A stretch of DNA of 28,219 nucleotides, taken from the NCBI GenBank assembly GCA_910577935.1, contig CAJTOT010000024.1:1-28219 (forward strand), in the 5' to 3' direction. The position numbers and the translations under genes were made by a program. The DNA is from an uncultured Hungatella sp. (GTDB lineage: Bacteria > Bacillota > Clostridia > Lachnospirales > Lachnospiraceae). The notes below the pieces were generated by a model. That model had not been told where the DNA came from. It did no database searches and worked only from the letters and a program-made list of their open reading frames with translations. Positions 1 through 9,078 of this stretch are shown in pieces (the stretch's first letter is position 1; the number at the start of each line of letters is the position of its first letter).

Positions 1-17
1 TGAAGGGAGAACAGAGA

Positions 18-563
18 ATGGCAACATACATCATTTTCGGCGGCTGCATCGTCCTGGCAATATTTTGGATGCTGGCTTCGCTGCCGGTTATGCGCATGGG
101 TTCCACCGCGGCTTCTCTGGTGTTCGACGGGGTGATAACTTTGGTGGTGATTGCGCTTTTTGCGGCTGGGACCTGCGCCTACAGGGGGCAGCTGAATCAG
201 AAGGCAGCCCAGGCGGCTGCAGAGTCGGAGAGCGGCCAAACAGCGGAGGGAGAGAGCGCCGGAGAGACAGCAGCGGGGACGGATGCCCAGGAGAGTTCTC
301 CCCAGGGAGTGACGGAGACGGAGGCGGTGACAGACAGTCCGCAGCAGTCTTCCTCCCAGGAAGGCAGCACATCGGCAGCTGTCTCCGGCAGCGTGGTTCC
401 GGCCGAGAGCGGGGAGCCGTCTTCTGCCCCCTCTGTTCCGGCTGAGCCGGAGACGGCGGCCCGGCCGTCCGGCGCCGTTCCTCAGGAGACTTCTCCGTCT
501 GCCTCCCAGGAAGAGACACCGATTGAAATCAGCATACCGTCGCCCCCCGAGCCCGGCGGCTGA
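18..563 (+). CDS. Small two-helix membrane protein with long acidic Ser/Pro-rich tail
   Basis: The 181-aa product has two hydrophobic helices (about residues 4-25 and 33-52). A low-complexity tail follows from about residue 60 to the end, dominated by Ser, Glu, Ala, Gln, Pro and Thr. No enzymatic motif is visible and I do not recognise the family. The ATG is preceded by an AGGGAG-type ribosome-binding site. The tail looks disordered and could span the cell wall if outside, but the charges around the helices do not settle the orientation. The gene lies 54 bp upstream of a vWA protein gene on the same strand, so the two are probably co-transcribed. It may be the end of an operon that begins outside the window. 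The long reading frames on the other strand and in the second frame here are by-products of the GC-rich low-complexity sequence. Confidence 0.75.
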   Translation: MATYIIFGGCIVLAIFWMLASLPVMRMGSTAASLVFDGVITLVVIALFAAGTCAYRGQLNQKAAQAAAESESGQTAEGESAGETAAGTDAQESSPQGVTETEAVTDSPQQSSSQEGSTSAAVSGSVVPAESGEPSSAPSVPAEPETAARPSGAVPQETSPSASQEETPIEISIPSPPEPGG

Positions 564-617
564 TGAGAGACAGGGGTTAAAGAGGAAAAATAATAATTAT
601 TTTTAGGAGAACCACGG

Positions 618-2690
618 ATGAAGAGTGTAAAAAGAAGGATTTACAGTCTGATTCTGGCGGCAGCCATGCTGCTTTCAGTAATCGGAACGTTTGCCAGCAG
701 CGCCGCGGAGGCGGCTGCTGCCAATCGGTATAATGTAGTGTTTGTCATTGACGCCAGTGGTTCCATGAAGAGCACCGACGGTTCCCTGTGGCGCTACGAG
801 GCTATCGACCTGTTTCTGGGCCTTGCCACCGACACGGGAAATTATATGGGCGCGGTGGTGTTTAACGACGGAATCGTGGCCCGGATGGACATGCAGGAGA
901 TCAACGGCAAGGACATGAAGACAGCCCTCTCACAGAGTCTGAGAAGTTCTGCTGTCAGGGGAGACACGGATATCGGAAGCGCGATCCAGGTGGCTGTGGA
1001 CATGCTGGACAGCGGAAGAAACCCTAACAATCCGTCGGTCATCATTCTGCTCTCGGACGGCAACACGGATTTTCCGTCCGACTCCACGGGAGCGCTCCTC
1101 GCCCAGTCCGACGCCAACAAGCAGGACGCCATCAACCGGGCGAGACAGAACGGGTACCCTGTTTTTTCCGTCTGCCTCAACGCCAACCACACCGCCAACA
1201 CCGAGGAGCTGGCGGATATCTCCAACGCCACGGCGGGCCAGTTTGTGGAGGTTACAAAGGCAGAGGACTTAAAAGAAGTGTTTGCCCGCTTCTACAACAT
1301 AATCTACTCTACGGAGACCATCAACATCGCGGACCAGCCCATCCCTGACAGCGGCATCCTGGACATCCCCTTCAGCGTGCCGTCGGCAGGCGTGGAGGAG
1401 TTAAACATCATCATCAGCACCTTAAGCCCCAACACCCAGTATTCGGTGTTCCAGCCTACAGGCATGGCTTACACCAGCGATGAACTGTCCGCCATGACTA
1501 TCCAGGTGGACACGTTCTCCGTGGTCAAGGTTCCCAACCCCATGGGAGGAACCTGGAAGATCCAGGCCAGAGGCATTCCGGGGGACGCGGTGAAGATCGA
1601 CATGGTGTACAACTCCAATTTCTCCGTGAAAGCCACTGTGGAGCCGGCAGGTCCGGACTTCGGGCTCAGTGAGAACGTGGTCTTTACGGCGAAGGTGCTG
1701 TCCAACGACCAGGAGCTGACAGAGAGCAGCTCTTATGCCGTCTATCCGGCCACCCTGTCCATCAACAGGACCTCCGACGGCTCCGAGATGGCCAGCACCC
1801 TGATGCAGGCGGGTCAGCTGGAGTACACCGCCAACGTGGCCCTGAACGAGGCGGGAGAGTTCTACGCCACGGTCACGGTGAAGTTTGAGGGCCTTGAGAA
1901 GACCAGCGAGAGGATACTGCTGAACGTAGGCAGCGCTCCTGCCCCTTCTCCTGCCCCTGGGAACACCCCGCCCCGGCCGGCGGAAAATCCGGTCAAGTGG
2001 TCTGTGAAAAGCGACTCCGGCAAATCCTACGGCTCCAGGGATCTGCAGACCTTTGCCGAGGATGCGGAGGATACGGAGCTGACCTTTGCCATCAAGGACC
2101 TGGGAGATTACAAGGCAGACCAGGTCTACATAGAGGACGGATTGCTGAAGGTTGAGGCCAAGGGCCTGAAAGAGGGTGCATTGATTCTCACCGCCCAGGA
2201 TTCGGAAGGAGCTTCCTGCGACGTGGAGGTGCAGCTGTCCCCTGCAGGGAACATTCTCGGCCTTGTCCTGGGAATCGCAGGCGGGCTTGCGGGCCTTGTG
2301 CTTGTCCTCCTTCTGGTGAAGTTTATCCTTGACCATCTCAAGAAGCCTCTGTTCCAGGGCGACGTGATGATCAACGCCTTCGACTATAACAACAACGACG
2401 TAGATACGTCTCCCCAGATGATTCAGCCTGCCCAGGGCAAGGAGGCTCTGAGCCGCCATATCACCGAGGGCGCCGGAATCGACTTGAACAAGACCTATTT
2501 GATGGCTGACGGCAAGTCCTCGGAGTACATCTGGCTGATCTCCGACAAGGGTCTTTACTCCAGCGACAACCAGGATAAGAAAGAGAAGAAGATCCGTCTG
2601 TTCAACGGCATAGCAACCACTGTCAGCAGGAACCAGGATCTGGATTGCGGTCTTCAGATTACCTATACAGAGAACAGCAATATATATTGA
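618..2690 (+). CDS. Secreted, membrane-anchored vWA domain protein
   Basis: The 690-aa protein starts with a signal peptide (positive residues 2-7, hydrophobic core about 11-25, Ala-rich cleavage region near 28-36). A von Willebrand A domain follows (about 37-230) with an intact MIDAS: DASGS at 45-49, T117 in RGDTDIG, and the LLSDG aspartate D147. The middle (about 250-540) looks beta-rich and Ig-like, with a Pro-rich linker around 437-455. One transmembrane helix lies at about 546-571, leaving a cytosolic tail of about 115 residues that I cannot assign. The predicted topology puts the metal-binding vWA domain outside the cell. The start has a TAGGAG site. The gene ends at a strong terminator, so it is probably a transcription unit separate from the tubulin/FtsK operon that follows. 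A second vWA protein in that operon suggests the two could act together. Confidence 0.88.
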   Translation: MKSVKRRIYSLILAAAMLLSVIGTFASSAAEAAAANRYNVVFVIDASGSMKSTDGSLWRYEAIDLFLGLATDTGNYMGAVVFNDGIVARMDMQEINGKDMKTALSQSLRSSAVRGDTDIGSAIQVAVDMLDSGRNPNNPSVIILLSDGNTDFPSDSTGALLAQSDANKQDAINRARQNGYPVFSVCLNANHTANTEELADISNATAGQFVEVTKAEDLKEVFARFYNIIYSTETINIADQPIPDSGILDIPFSVPSAGVEELNIIISTLSPNTQYSVFQPTGMAYTSDELSAMTIQVDTFSVVKVPNPMGGTWKIQARGIPGDAVKIDMVYNSNFSVKATVEPAGPDFGLSENVVFTAKVLSNDQELTESSSYAVYPATLSINRTSDGSEMASTLMQAGQLEYTANVALNEAGEFYATVTVKFEGLEKTSERILLNVGSAPAPSPAPGNTPPRPAENPVKWSVKSDSGKSYGSRDLQTFAEDAEDTELTFAIKDLGDYKADQVYIEDGLLKVEAKGLKEGALILTAQDSEGASCDVEVQLSPAGNILGLVLGIAGGLAGLVLVLLLVKFILDHLKKPLFQGDVMINAFDYNNNDVDTSPQMIQPAQGKEALSRHITEGAGIDLNKTYLMADGKSSEYIWLISDKGLYSSDNQDKKEKKIRLFNGIATTVSRNQDLDCGLQITYTENSNIY

Positions 2691-2694
2691 CACC

Positions 2695-2770
2695 AACCCG
2701 AATAGTCTCCTGGAATCTGGAATTATATTTGTCAAAAATACAGATTCCAGGAGACTATTCTTGGGTTTTT
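2695..2770 (+). terminator. Long-stem intrinsic terminator after the vWA gene
   Basis: A perfect 20-bp inverted repeat pairs 2700-2719 with 2741-2760 across a 21-nt loop. An extra AACCC/GGGTT pairing outside it (2695-2699 with 2763-2767) runs into a T tract. It starts four bases after the vWA stop codon. The stem is unusually long for a terminator, so a small palindromic element remnant is an alternative. Confidence 0.8.
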
Positions 2771-2826
2771 GAAACAACTTCTACAAGAAGTACCGGAAAA
2801 AATGCAGGAATGTTCAGATAAAACAG

Positions 2827-2855
2827 TTGGCAAATTGGTGGTTATTGGATATAAT
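2827..2855 (+). promoter_or_regulatory. Sigma-A promoter of the tubulin/GTPase/FtsK operon
   Basis: A -35 box TTGGCA (2827-2832, 5 of 6 consensus) and a -10 box TATAAT (2850-2855, 6 of 6) are separated by exactly 17 bp. Transcription should start near 2862, giving a leader of about 95 nt before the tubulin-like gene. It is the only near-consensus promoter I noticed ahead of the long co-directional gene run. I saw no clear operator palindrome around it. Confidence 0.8.
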
Positions 2856-2874
2856 TGTGTAAGATATGTTTAAG

Positions 2875-2955
2875 ATGGTCGGTATGAAAGAGACAGCAGA
2901 AGAGTATCTGCATATCAGGGAGCAGCAGGAATATTTTAAATACAGGAGGAAATGA
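2875..2955 (+). CDS. Possible 26-codon leader peptide
   Basis: A short ORF in the operon leader starts MVGMKETAEEY and ends FKYRRK. Its TGA (2953-2955) sits one base before the ATG of the tubulin-like gene. It would be translated through the AGGAGG ribosome-binding site of that gene, an arrangement that can couple translation of the two. No strong ribosome-binding site precedes it. It could equally be a chance ORF. Confidence 0.3.
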   Translation: MVGMKETAEEYLHIREQQEYFKYRRK

Positions 2956-2956
2956 G

Positions 2957-5900
2957 ATGGCAACATATGACAGATTGTCAGTGAGCGCAGGCGGCGGCAT
3001 CATGAACGACATGAAAAAGTCGGACAGACAGGATGACGCTACCATCTGCATCGGTCTGGGCGGTACTGGCAAAGATGCGCTGAAGAAACTTAAAAAGGAG
3101 GTTTACAGGCGTCTGAAGCCAGATGATCCGGAGTCACCGGTTCCAAGCTATGGAAATATCAAGTTCCTTCTTATCGATTCAGACGACGCGGGGCTGGATG
3201 TGACCCATGACATTTCCAACATCGACAAATCCACGGAGTATTTTGACATCTCCAACAACGATATTGTGACCACGTTCCGCTCCGGGAATATCATCGCGGT
3301 GCGCAAAGAATTATCCTGGCTGAACAACAAGAATATTACCATCAGGGACGCCGGCCACGGCGCCGGAGGAATCCGCCAGGTGGGACGTTTTCTTCTCATC
3401 GACAAGGCAGGGCTTCTGAAAGCGAAGCTGACCACCACCATCCAGGACGCCATCCGGGGAGTCACAGGGGATATCAATATACATATTTTTTCAGGCATCT
3501 CAGGGGGAACGGGAAGCGGCACCTTCATTGACGTGTGCTACATCGTCCGCCATGTGCTGGAGACCATGGGAAAGGACAGCGCGCAGATCAGCGGCTATTT
3601 CTTCCTGCCTGACGTGAACCTGTCCGTGCCCTCTGTCATGGGAAGCCCGCTCATCGCCAACTATGTAAGGTGCAACGGCTACGCGGCTTTAAAAGAGCTG
3701 GATTATCTCATGGGCCTGGAGGAGGCCGGAGACAAATTCACTCAGAACTACGGAAGCTTTGAGGTGAATACCAGCCGCTCTCCCGTAGACCTGTGCTATC
3801 TCATCTCCACCACCACAGCCGGCGGCGTGGCCATGAAGGACGGCTATGACTACGGCCTCAGCGTGGCTGTGGATTACGTCATCTCTTTCCTGTCCAAAGT
3901 AACCCTTCCCGACGGGCTGGAATCGGACAAGGCAGGCTCCATGACCCTGAAAGGGCACATCGCCAACCTCTGTCAGGCCAAGAGCAACATCAAGAAGATA
4001 CACGGGGCTTCTTTCGAGTACAACATCATCGGAGCCGCCAACGCCGAGATGCCCCTGTCAGATATCACCACTTATCTGGGGGCAAAGCTGTTTGAGCGGT
4101 TCGGTGATATCACGGACCGGACGCCTACGGAGAAGGACCTGATGAATTTTGTGGGTTCCAACCAGCTGACCTTTGAACAGCTTTTGCAGCAGCTGACAAA
4201 GGGAGTCGTCTACAAGGTTCCCTATCCGCCCAATCTGTTAAAGAGCAGGGATATTATTCCGGGGGACAAGCGGGTTATAAACTGCGCGGACACCTGGACG
4301 GCCAACGCGCTGGGAACCCTGGAGGAGAACCGCAAGAGCATGGTGGAGGCGCTGAAGAACTACAACATTCCTGAGCGGTCCACCTCGGTGATCTCCAGAA
4401 TCTTCTCCAGCTTATATTTGAATTACGCCATGGACTCCAAGGCCGGTCCCTTCTTTGCCATGAGGCTGCTGGGAGGACAGAACAACAAGAACCTGCTCCA
4501 CATCATCGACGGCTATATCCAGAACAATGAGGAGCGCCTGTCCGCGGAGCTGCGCCAGGAGCCGCTGCGCAGGCAGGAGCTGGACACGGCGGAGCAGTCC
4601 CTGGCGAGGGCGAACTTTACCAACAAGGGAAAGCGCACAGAGGAATATTTCAACGCGGTGAACCACTGGTATGTCCATCTGTCGGTGATTGACAGGCACA
4701 ATGTGATGAAGAGCCTGCTGAAGGAGCTGCGGGATCAGATCGCCAAGCTGAACAGCGAATTCTTCCTTGTGATGACCGTGGTGATGGACACGCTGAAGAA
4801 TACCTTCTCCGAGAACAACCGCCTGCTGGCCGAGGGCAGAAGGCCGGAGAGCGCTTATACCTGGCAGATCATGACCATCAAGGACATCAAGGACCAGCTG
4901 GACAAAGAGGTGGAAGGACTGGATGTGGACCAGGAGATGAAGAAGCTGGTGGACAAGCTGTTCAAGCAGTGGCAGGACTGGATCGCCCAGGACGAGAACA
5001 AGATCACCAAGCTGGTCTCCGACTATATTACCCAGGAGTTCCTCACCATCACCAACAAGGAGATGACAGACTACCTCACAGCCAAGTTCCAGGCCACGGG
5101 GCCGGCCCTTGTGCAGAGAGTCAGGGAGGAGATCATCCAGGGGCATCTGAGCCGGGACGCGGACCCGCTGTTCTGGAAGAACGGACTGTTCGATCTGTCC
5201 AATATCGCGAAGTGCAACACCATCTCCGTCCCCTTCAATGCCTCGGAGATCGTGGAGGCGGCAGAGCAGGTAAAAGGCGACGGGGACTCGGTGCGCCGCA
5301 CAGGCCTCACGGACAGGATATTCATGATGCGCTTCTACTCCGGCATCCCGCTGTATGCGTACCAGGGGCTGTCCGAGCTGGAGAAGGCCTATGAGGCCAA
5401 CCTTACAAGCGCGGGCCGTCATCTGTATGAATCGGAGGAGAATGACTGGAGAGAATATCTGCCCTCCCCGTATCCGGACAGCTTCAAGATGGACGGACAC
5501 TCCATCCCCCGCATCGCAGAGCGCAACCGGAAGCTGACAGAGGAGCTGGAGGCCGCGAGAAAGGCAGGCATCGTCTACTCGGATACCATCGGCTGGCATG
5601 TGAAGAGCACGAAGACAGGGGATGTCCGGTCCCTGGTGGCAGCCGCGGGAAGCTATGAGATAAAAGGCAAGGTGGACATGCTCAAGCTGGCGGAGGTGCT
5701 GGACGCCCTCAGAGATGCCAGAGAGACGATGTTTGACGACGGCAACGTGGAGCTGATGACCCTGAGTACCAGCGGGGCGAGAGAAGGCTCGGAGGAGACT
5801 ATTCTCCACGACAATTATTTCCGCTATCCCAGAGTGGAGAAGGTTGTGAGGGAGCAGCTGGCCAAGGTCTCCGCCCTGGACCGGGAGATTGAGAAGCTTG

Positions 5901-6340
5901 AGAAGATGGCCGCCGAGATAGGCGGAGAGACAGAGAAGAGGGACACCTTCTTCAACGCGGTCTTTACCGGCGTCATCAAGCTGGAGCGCTCGAAAACCAC
6001 CTTTGCCTATGAGCAGTTCGGCATGGACCAGGTTCTGGATCTGCAGAACAGCTCTATGCCCTACGGCGGAAAGGCTGCCCTGTACCAGGCATTTTTGACC
6101 TACCAGGATCTGGACGAGGATATGAGCAGCCTGATCAGGGAGAAGACTGATGACGCCATCGACAACATGACCGACGAGATCTACGCGGTGTCCAAACAGG
6201 TTCAGCAGAGGTACAGCTCCGATTTCCTGAAGATGACACTGAGCAAGGTGGCCACAGACGTGAACCGGAAAGAGATCCAGGCATTTTATAATGAGTTCAT
6301 GCAGGCGCTGAAGGACTACATTGATACTTATAGAATCTAA
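2957..6340 (+). CDS. Tubulin-like (Tubulin_2 family) GTPase
   Basis: The 1127-aa protein has an N-terminal tubulin/FtsZ-type nucleotide-binding region. It shows a GLGGTGK loop at 33-39, an IDSDD segment at 73-77 and the tubulin signature SGGTGSGTF at 182-190. The remaining roughly 700 residues are largely alpha-helical and charged, with probable coiled-coil stretches (around 520-680 and 970-1000). This large architecture fits the bacterial Tubulin_2 group rather than FtsZ, which is about 350-400 aa. The family is expected to bind GTP and polymerise, but its cellular role is poorly known. It is the first large gene after the operon promoter, has an AGGAGG site, and is followed by a hairpin that may partly stop transcription. 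Its place with a GTPase, a GAP1-type protein and a secretion ATPase suggests it organises a membrane machine. The family call is good; the role is inferred. Confidence 0.88.
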   Translation: MATYDRLSVSAGGGIMNDMKKSDRQDDATICIGLGGTGKDALKKLKKEVYRRLKPDDPESPVPSYGNIKFLLIDSDDAGLDVTHDISNIDKSTEYFDISNNDIVTTFRSGNIIAVRKELSWLNNKNITIRDAGHGAGGIRQVGRFLLIDKAGLLKAKLTTTIQDAIRGVTGDINIHIFSGISGGTGSGTFIDVCYIVRHVLETMGKDSAQISGYFFLPDVNLSVPSVMGSPLIANYVRCNGYAALKELDYLMGLEEAGDKFTQNYGSFEVNTSRSPVDLCYLISTTTAGGVAMKDGYDYGLSVAVDYVISFLSKVTLPDGLESDKAGSMTLKGHIANLCQAKSNIKKIHGASFEYNIIGAANAEMPLSDITTYLGAKLFERFGDITDRTPTEKDLMNFVGSNQLTFEQLLQQLTKGVVYKVPYPPNLLKSRDIIPGDKRVINCADTWTANALGTLEENRKSMVEALKNYNIPERSTSVISRIFSSLYLNYAMDSKAGPFFAMRLLGGQNNKNLLHIIDGYIQNNEERLSAELRQEPLRRQELDTAEQSLARANFTNKGKRTEEYFNAVNHWYVHLSVIDRHNVMKSLLKELRDQIAKLNSEFFLVMTVVMDTLKNTFSENNRLLAEGRRPESAYTWQIMTIKDIKDQLDKEVEGLDVDQEMKKLVDKLFKQWQDWIAQDENKITKLVSDYITQEFLTITNKEMTDYLTAKFQATGPALVQRVREEIIQGHLSRDADPLFWKNGLFDLSNIAKCNTISVPFNASEIVEAAEQVKGDGDSVRRTGLTDRIFMMRFYSGIPLYAYQGLSELEKAYEANLTSAGRHLYESEENDWREYLPSPYPDSFKMDGHSIPRIAERNRKLTEELEAARKAGIVYSDTIGWHVKSTKTGDVRSLVAAAGSYEIKGKVDMLKLAEVLDALRDARETMFDDGNVELMTLSTSGAREGSEETILHDNYFRYPRVEKVVREQLAKVSALDREIEKLEKMAAEIGGETEKRDTFFNAVFTGVIKLERSKTTFAYEQFGMDQVLDLQNSSMPYGGKAALYQAFLTYQDLDEDMSSLIREKTDDAIDNMTDEIYAVSKQVQQRYSSDFLKMTLSKVATDVNRKEIQAFYNEFMQALKDYIDTYRI

Positions 6341-6353
6341 TCATTTAGAAGCC

Positions 6354-6390
6354 AAAGAAGGCTGTGTGAAATGCTCTACAGCCTTCTTTT
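6354..6390 (+). terminator. Intra-operon hairpin, possible partial terminator
   Basis: A perfect 12-bp stem pairs 6354-6365 (AAAGAAGGCTGT) with 6378-6389 across a 12-nt loop. Only a short T run is followed by more T-rich sequence. It lies 13 bases after the tubulin-like stop and about 60 bases before the next start. I saw no strong new promoter behind it, so it more likely lowers downstream transcription than ends the operon. Confidence 0.65.
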
Positions 6391-6447
6391 GACTTGTTTT
6401 TATACATGATAAAGACCGCCTGTGAAGCGGTGCAGGAGAGAGTTAAC

Positions 6448-8382
6448 ATGATGGAAGAAAGTGGAGGAATCAAGCTTATTCGGGATTGCATCGACCATCT
6501 CAACAGCATACAGAAGGAGGAGAAAGGGGATAACCGGGCCCTGTTTCCGGTGGTGATCGTGTTTTTTGGGCAGCATCCGGTGGAATATTTTTCTACGATC
6601 AGGGATACGCTGAAGATCAACTGGCCCAAGGACGCCGCTCTTTTGAAATATTTGAATATCGTGAAAACCGAAGACGGATTTACGTGCAGCAACCTGATGA
6701 CAGGGGAGAAATCCCAGGAAGACCCTCTTGTGTTCGTGGAGAAAGCCGTGGTGGAGATGCTCGGGGAGGAGAGGGCCTTTGAGGAGAAATCCCGCACCCG
6801 GTTTGAGCACATTCTTTCAGGGGAAGACGAGGATGGGACGGCTTACTATGATTTTATGATCCGGATGAAGCTGGGCAGTCACTACAATATTTTTAAGACC
6901 ATGTTCGTCATGATGGATGAAAGCGAGCCGGACAAACGCCGGAAGATCCATAAGCTTCTGAATCATATTACGGAGAACAGGGAGAACACCAAACATGAAC
7001 TGGGAACCGTCTATCTGCTGAGCAATTACCTGAAAGGCGGAGGCGTTCTCAAGAACCACAAGCTGAATCTCAACTACCGCCTGGTGGCGGATCTGATACT
7101 TTTAGGCGGCAACAACGGCACGGACAAGCACAACAGCGCCATCTCCACCATAGAGAATTTCGACACCGTAAAGACGGCCGGCTACGCCCTGGTGGAAAAG
7201 CCGGTTCGGGGCATCACCATCGTCAGCCTCCAGAAGATGATGAAATATCTGATGGAAGAGAACGAGCGCATGTACAGGGAGAGCGCCGGGGATGTCCTCC
7301 AGTCCGCGGAAAAGATACAGGACAAGCTGGGCATCCAGAGGGGAAAGATCAGATGCCTGGAGGAGATTTTCCAGGAGAGCATCCTGAGGATACTGCCGTC
7401 TCCCGGAGAGATACAGTATCTGGCCTATGTAAATGAACAGGAGTACAAAAACATTTATAAAGAAAAGAGAGTGTCTGCCGCCAGGCTGGACCGGGCCACA
7501 GGCGGAAACTGGAATCTGTTCTTTGAGGAAAACTATACCGACAAGGTTATGGATCTGCTGTCTGACGATAAGTTTATGTCAGGCTGTTTAGAAAAGATCA
7601 GGAAAAACTGGCGCTCCGTACTGAGCTATGGGGATGCCCTGTACGGGCTGGACGACGGCAGGGTGATGAACGCGCTGGAGGAGTTTGCCGTGGCTTCTTC
7701 CGCCCCGCCTGGGAATTCCATAGAAGAAGGAGTGCATTTCTGGGCAGTGGAGGAGACGAGAAGGCTGTTCTATTCCCACATGAACCGGCACCTCTCCCGG
7801 ATGCTGTCAGAGATCCATCAGGACGCGAAGACATTCCGACAGGCATATGTGGATCTGGAGGGCGTGATCAGCGAGCAGTCCCTTGACAACCAGGAGGAGA
7901 GCAGCCGGCACCACTATGAGAATCTGGCTGAAAACTATCTGCGCCAGGACAGCTCCCAGATTTTGTCCGATATGTTCAGGCTGAAGAACGGCGAGGATAA
8001 GATTATCCAGGAGCTGGAGTCGGCGTTTAAGCGCCTGATCAAGACGGACATGATCTACGCCATGTCCTTTGAGGAGGAGCTCCAGACCCGCCTCACGGCC
8101 ATGAGCGATGTGGACAGAGTCCTGATGATCAAGAGCGTGCTGGAGGAAAAGATTGAGAACAAGATCCGGCTTCACGGGCGGGGCAGCTCCTACGTGGACA
8201 ATGTCCGGGGCGTGTACTACCTGATGAAGGAGGGCGCGGATTATGCCAAGGAGATCGACACCAGCCGCCAGTTTACCATATTCCACTTAAACCGCACAGA
8301 CTGTATCGAGAAGATAGCCATCTACGATCTGGATACTCCTGAGAAGTACTGCAATCTCATAGAAATGGTAGGTGAAGTGTGA
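6448..8382 (+). CDS. Unrecognised 644-aa protein of the tubulin/FtsK operon
   Basis: I do not recognise this family. The reading frame is open from 6394, but the ATG at 6448 (with a second ATG at once after it) has a GGAGAG ribosome-binding site at good spacing. The protein is soluble-looking, with no signal peptide or membrane helix. It begins with an alpha/beta-looking segment (strand VVIVFFG near residues 35-41). A middle region contains LLGGNNGTDKH, and the C-terminal half is long, charged and helical. No nucleotide-binding or catalytic motif is convincing. Its stop overlaps the next gene by one base, so the two are translationally coupled. The position directly after the tubulin-like gene suggests a partner or adaptor of that filament, but this is only inference. 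Confidence 0.8.
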   Translation: MMEESGGIKLIRDCIDHLNSIQKEEKGDNRALFPVVIVFFGQHPVEYFSTIRDTLKINWPKDAALLKYLNIVKTEDGFTCSNLMTGEKSQEDPLVFVEKAVVEMLGEERAFEEKSRTRFEHILSGEDEDGTAYYDFMIRMKLGSHYNIFKTMFVMMDESEPDKRRKIHKLLNHITENRENTKHELGTVYLLSNYLKGGGVLKNHKLNLNYRLVADLILLGGNNGTDKHNSAISTIENFDTVKTAGYALVEKPVRGITIVSLQKMMKYLMEENERMYRESAGDVLQSAEKIQDKLGIQRGKIRCLEEIFQESILRILPSPGEIQYLAYVNEQEYKNIYKEKRVSAARLDRATGGNWNLFFEENYTDKVMDLLSDDKFMSGCLEKIRKNWRSVLSYGDALYGLDDGRVMNALEEFAVASSAPPGNSIEEGVHFWAVEETRRLFYSHMNRHLSRMLSEIHQDAKTFRQAYVDLEGVISEQSLDNQEESSRHHYENLAENYLRQDSSQILSDMFRLKNGEDKIIQELESAFKRLIKTDMIYAMSFEEELQTRLTAMSDVDRVLMIKSVLEEKIENKIRLHGRGSSYVDNVRGVYYLMKEGADYAKEIDTSRQFTIFHLNRTDCIEKIAIYDLDTPEKYCNLIEMVGEV

Positions 8383-9065
8383 TGAATATAGCAGTGAGGC
8401 AGAACCCGGCGGACTACAGCATACGCCAGATGACCCGGACCCAGACCAGCACGGGGGATCATCAGATCTCCTGGAATTTCAACAGAGCCACCCATTTTCT
8501 CATGGTTATCCACCCGGCGAAGACGGTCTGCGACCTGGAGGAGGACATCGTCCCGTGGCTGGAGGAGAACGGGAAGGAGCTTCTGGAAAAACGGAGAGTG
8601 TCCCAGGATGGCGTCCTTTGGATTGCCGTTCAGGAGCGGGAGTTCAGGGCGAAAAAGAACAAGTATATTCTGCCCAGAACCAGCATTACCGCAGGCATTC
8701 CCTACCGGATCGTGGTGTACCCCTGCCAGATCCAGGATGAGGAATGGGATGTCTACACGGTCCAGGGGGATGCCAACGTGCAGGTGATTCCGGTTCCCAT
8801 TCTCGTGGAGGTCGACTATAAGCGTTCTCTCTTCGCGAAAAATCAGCAGTGCAGATTCCGGGCCAAGTTTGACGTAAACCGTCTGGAGGGCGTCCTCAAG
8901 TATAAGCCTTCCTGCAGCCGCTGCCAGTTCCCTGTATCCGTGGAGAGCATGAAGGCTTCCAGGGACGGCTGGCTGAGTGTCTGGCTGCCGAAAGGCGAGG
9001 AACTGAACATTATGGTGGCGCCGGAATATAAAGAGTACTACAATATCAAAATAGCAGAAGACTAG
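8382..9065 (+). CDS. Unrecognised 227-aa beta-rich protein
   Basis: I do not recognise this family. The ATG at 8382 overlaps the TGA of the previous gene (TGATG), with a GGTGAAG site just upstream; a GTG at 8379 is an alternative start. The protein has no signal peptide and no membrane helix, and its pattern of short alternating hydrophobic stretches suggests mostly beta strands. Two cysteines occur as SCSRC near residues 171-175, a single CxxC that could help bind a metal. The start overlap and the GTPase gene 13 bases downstream show it belongs to the same operon. It may act as an adaptor between the 644-aa protein and the GTPase; nothing in the sequence proves that. Confidence 0.78.
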   Translation: MNIAVRQNPADYSIRQMTRTQTSTGDHQISWNFNRATHFLMVIHPAKTVCDLEEDIVPWLEENGKELLEKRRVSQDGVLWIAVQEREFRAKKNKYILPRTSITAGIPYRIVVYPCQIQDEEWDVYTVQGDANVQVIPVPILVEVDYKRSLFAKNQQCRFRAKFDVNRLEGVLKYKPSCSRCQFPVSVESMKASRDGWLSVWLPKGEELNIMVAPEYKEYYNIKIAED

Positions 9066-9078
9066 GGAGGGTAAAATT

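Noticed and set aside
1422..2777. Long open frame on the minus strand across the first vWA gene (451 codons)
   Set aside because: It lies wholly antisense to a well-supported gene, has no ribosome-binding site or domain, and arises from GC-rich third codon positions.
4412..5809. Long open frame on the minus strand inside the tubulin-like gene (465 codons)
   Set aside because: It is a codon-bias shadow; the product is Leu/His/Val-rich with no recognisable fold, and the plus-strand gene explains the region.
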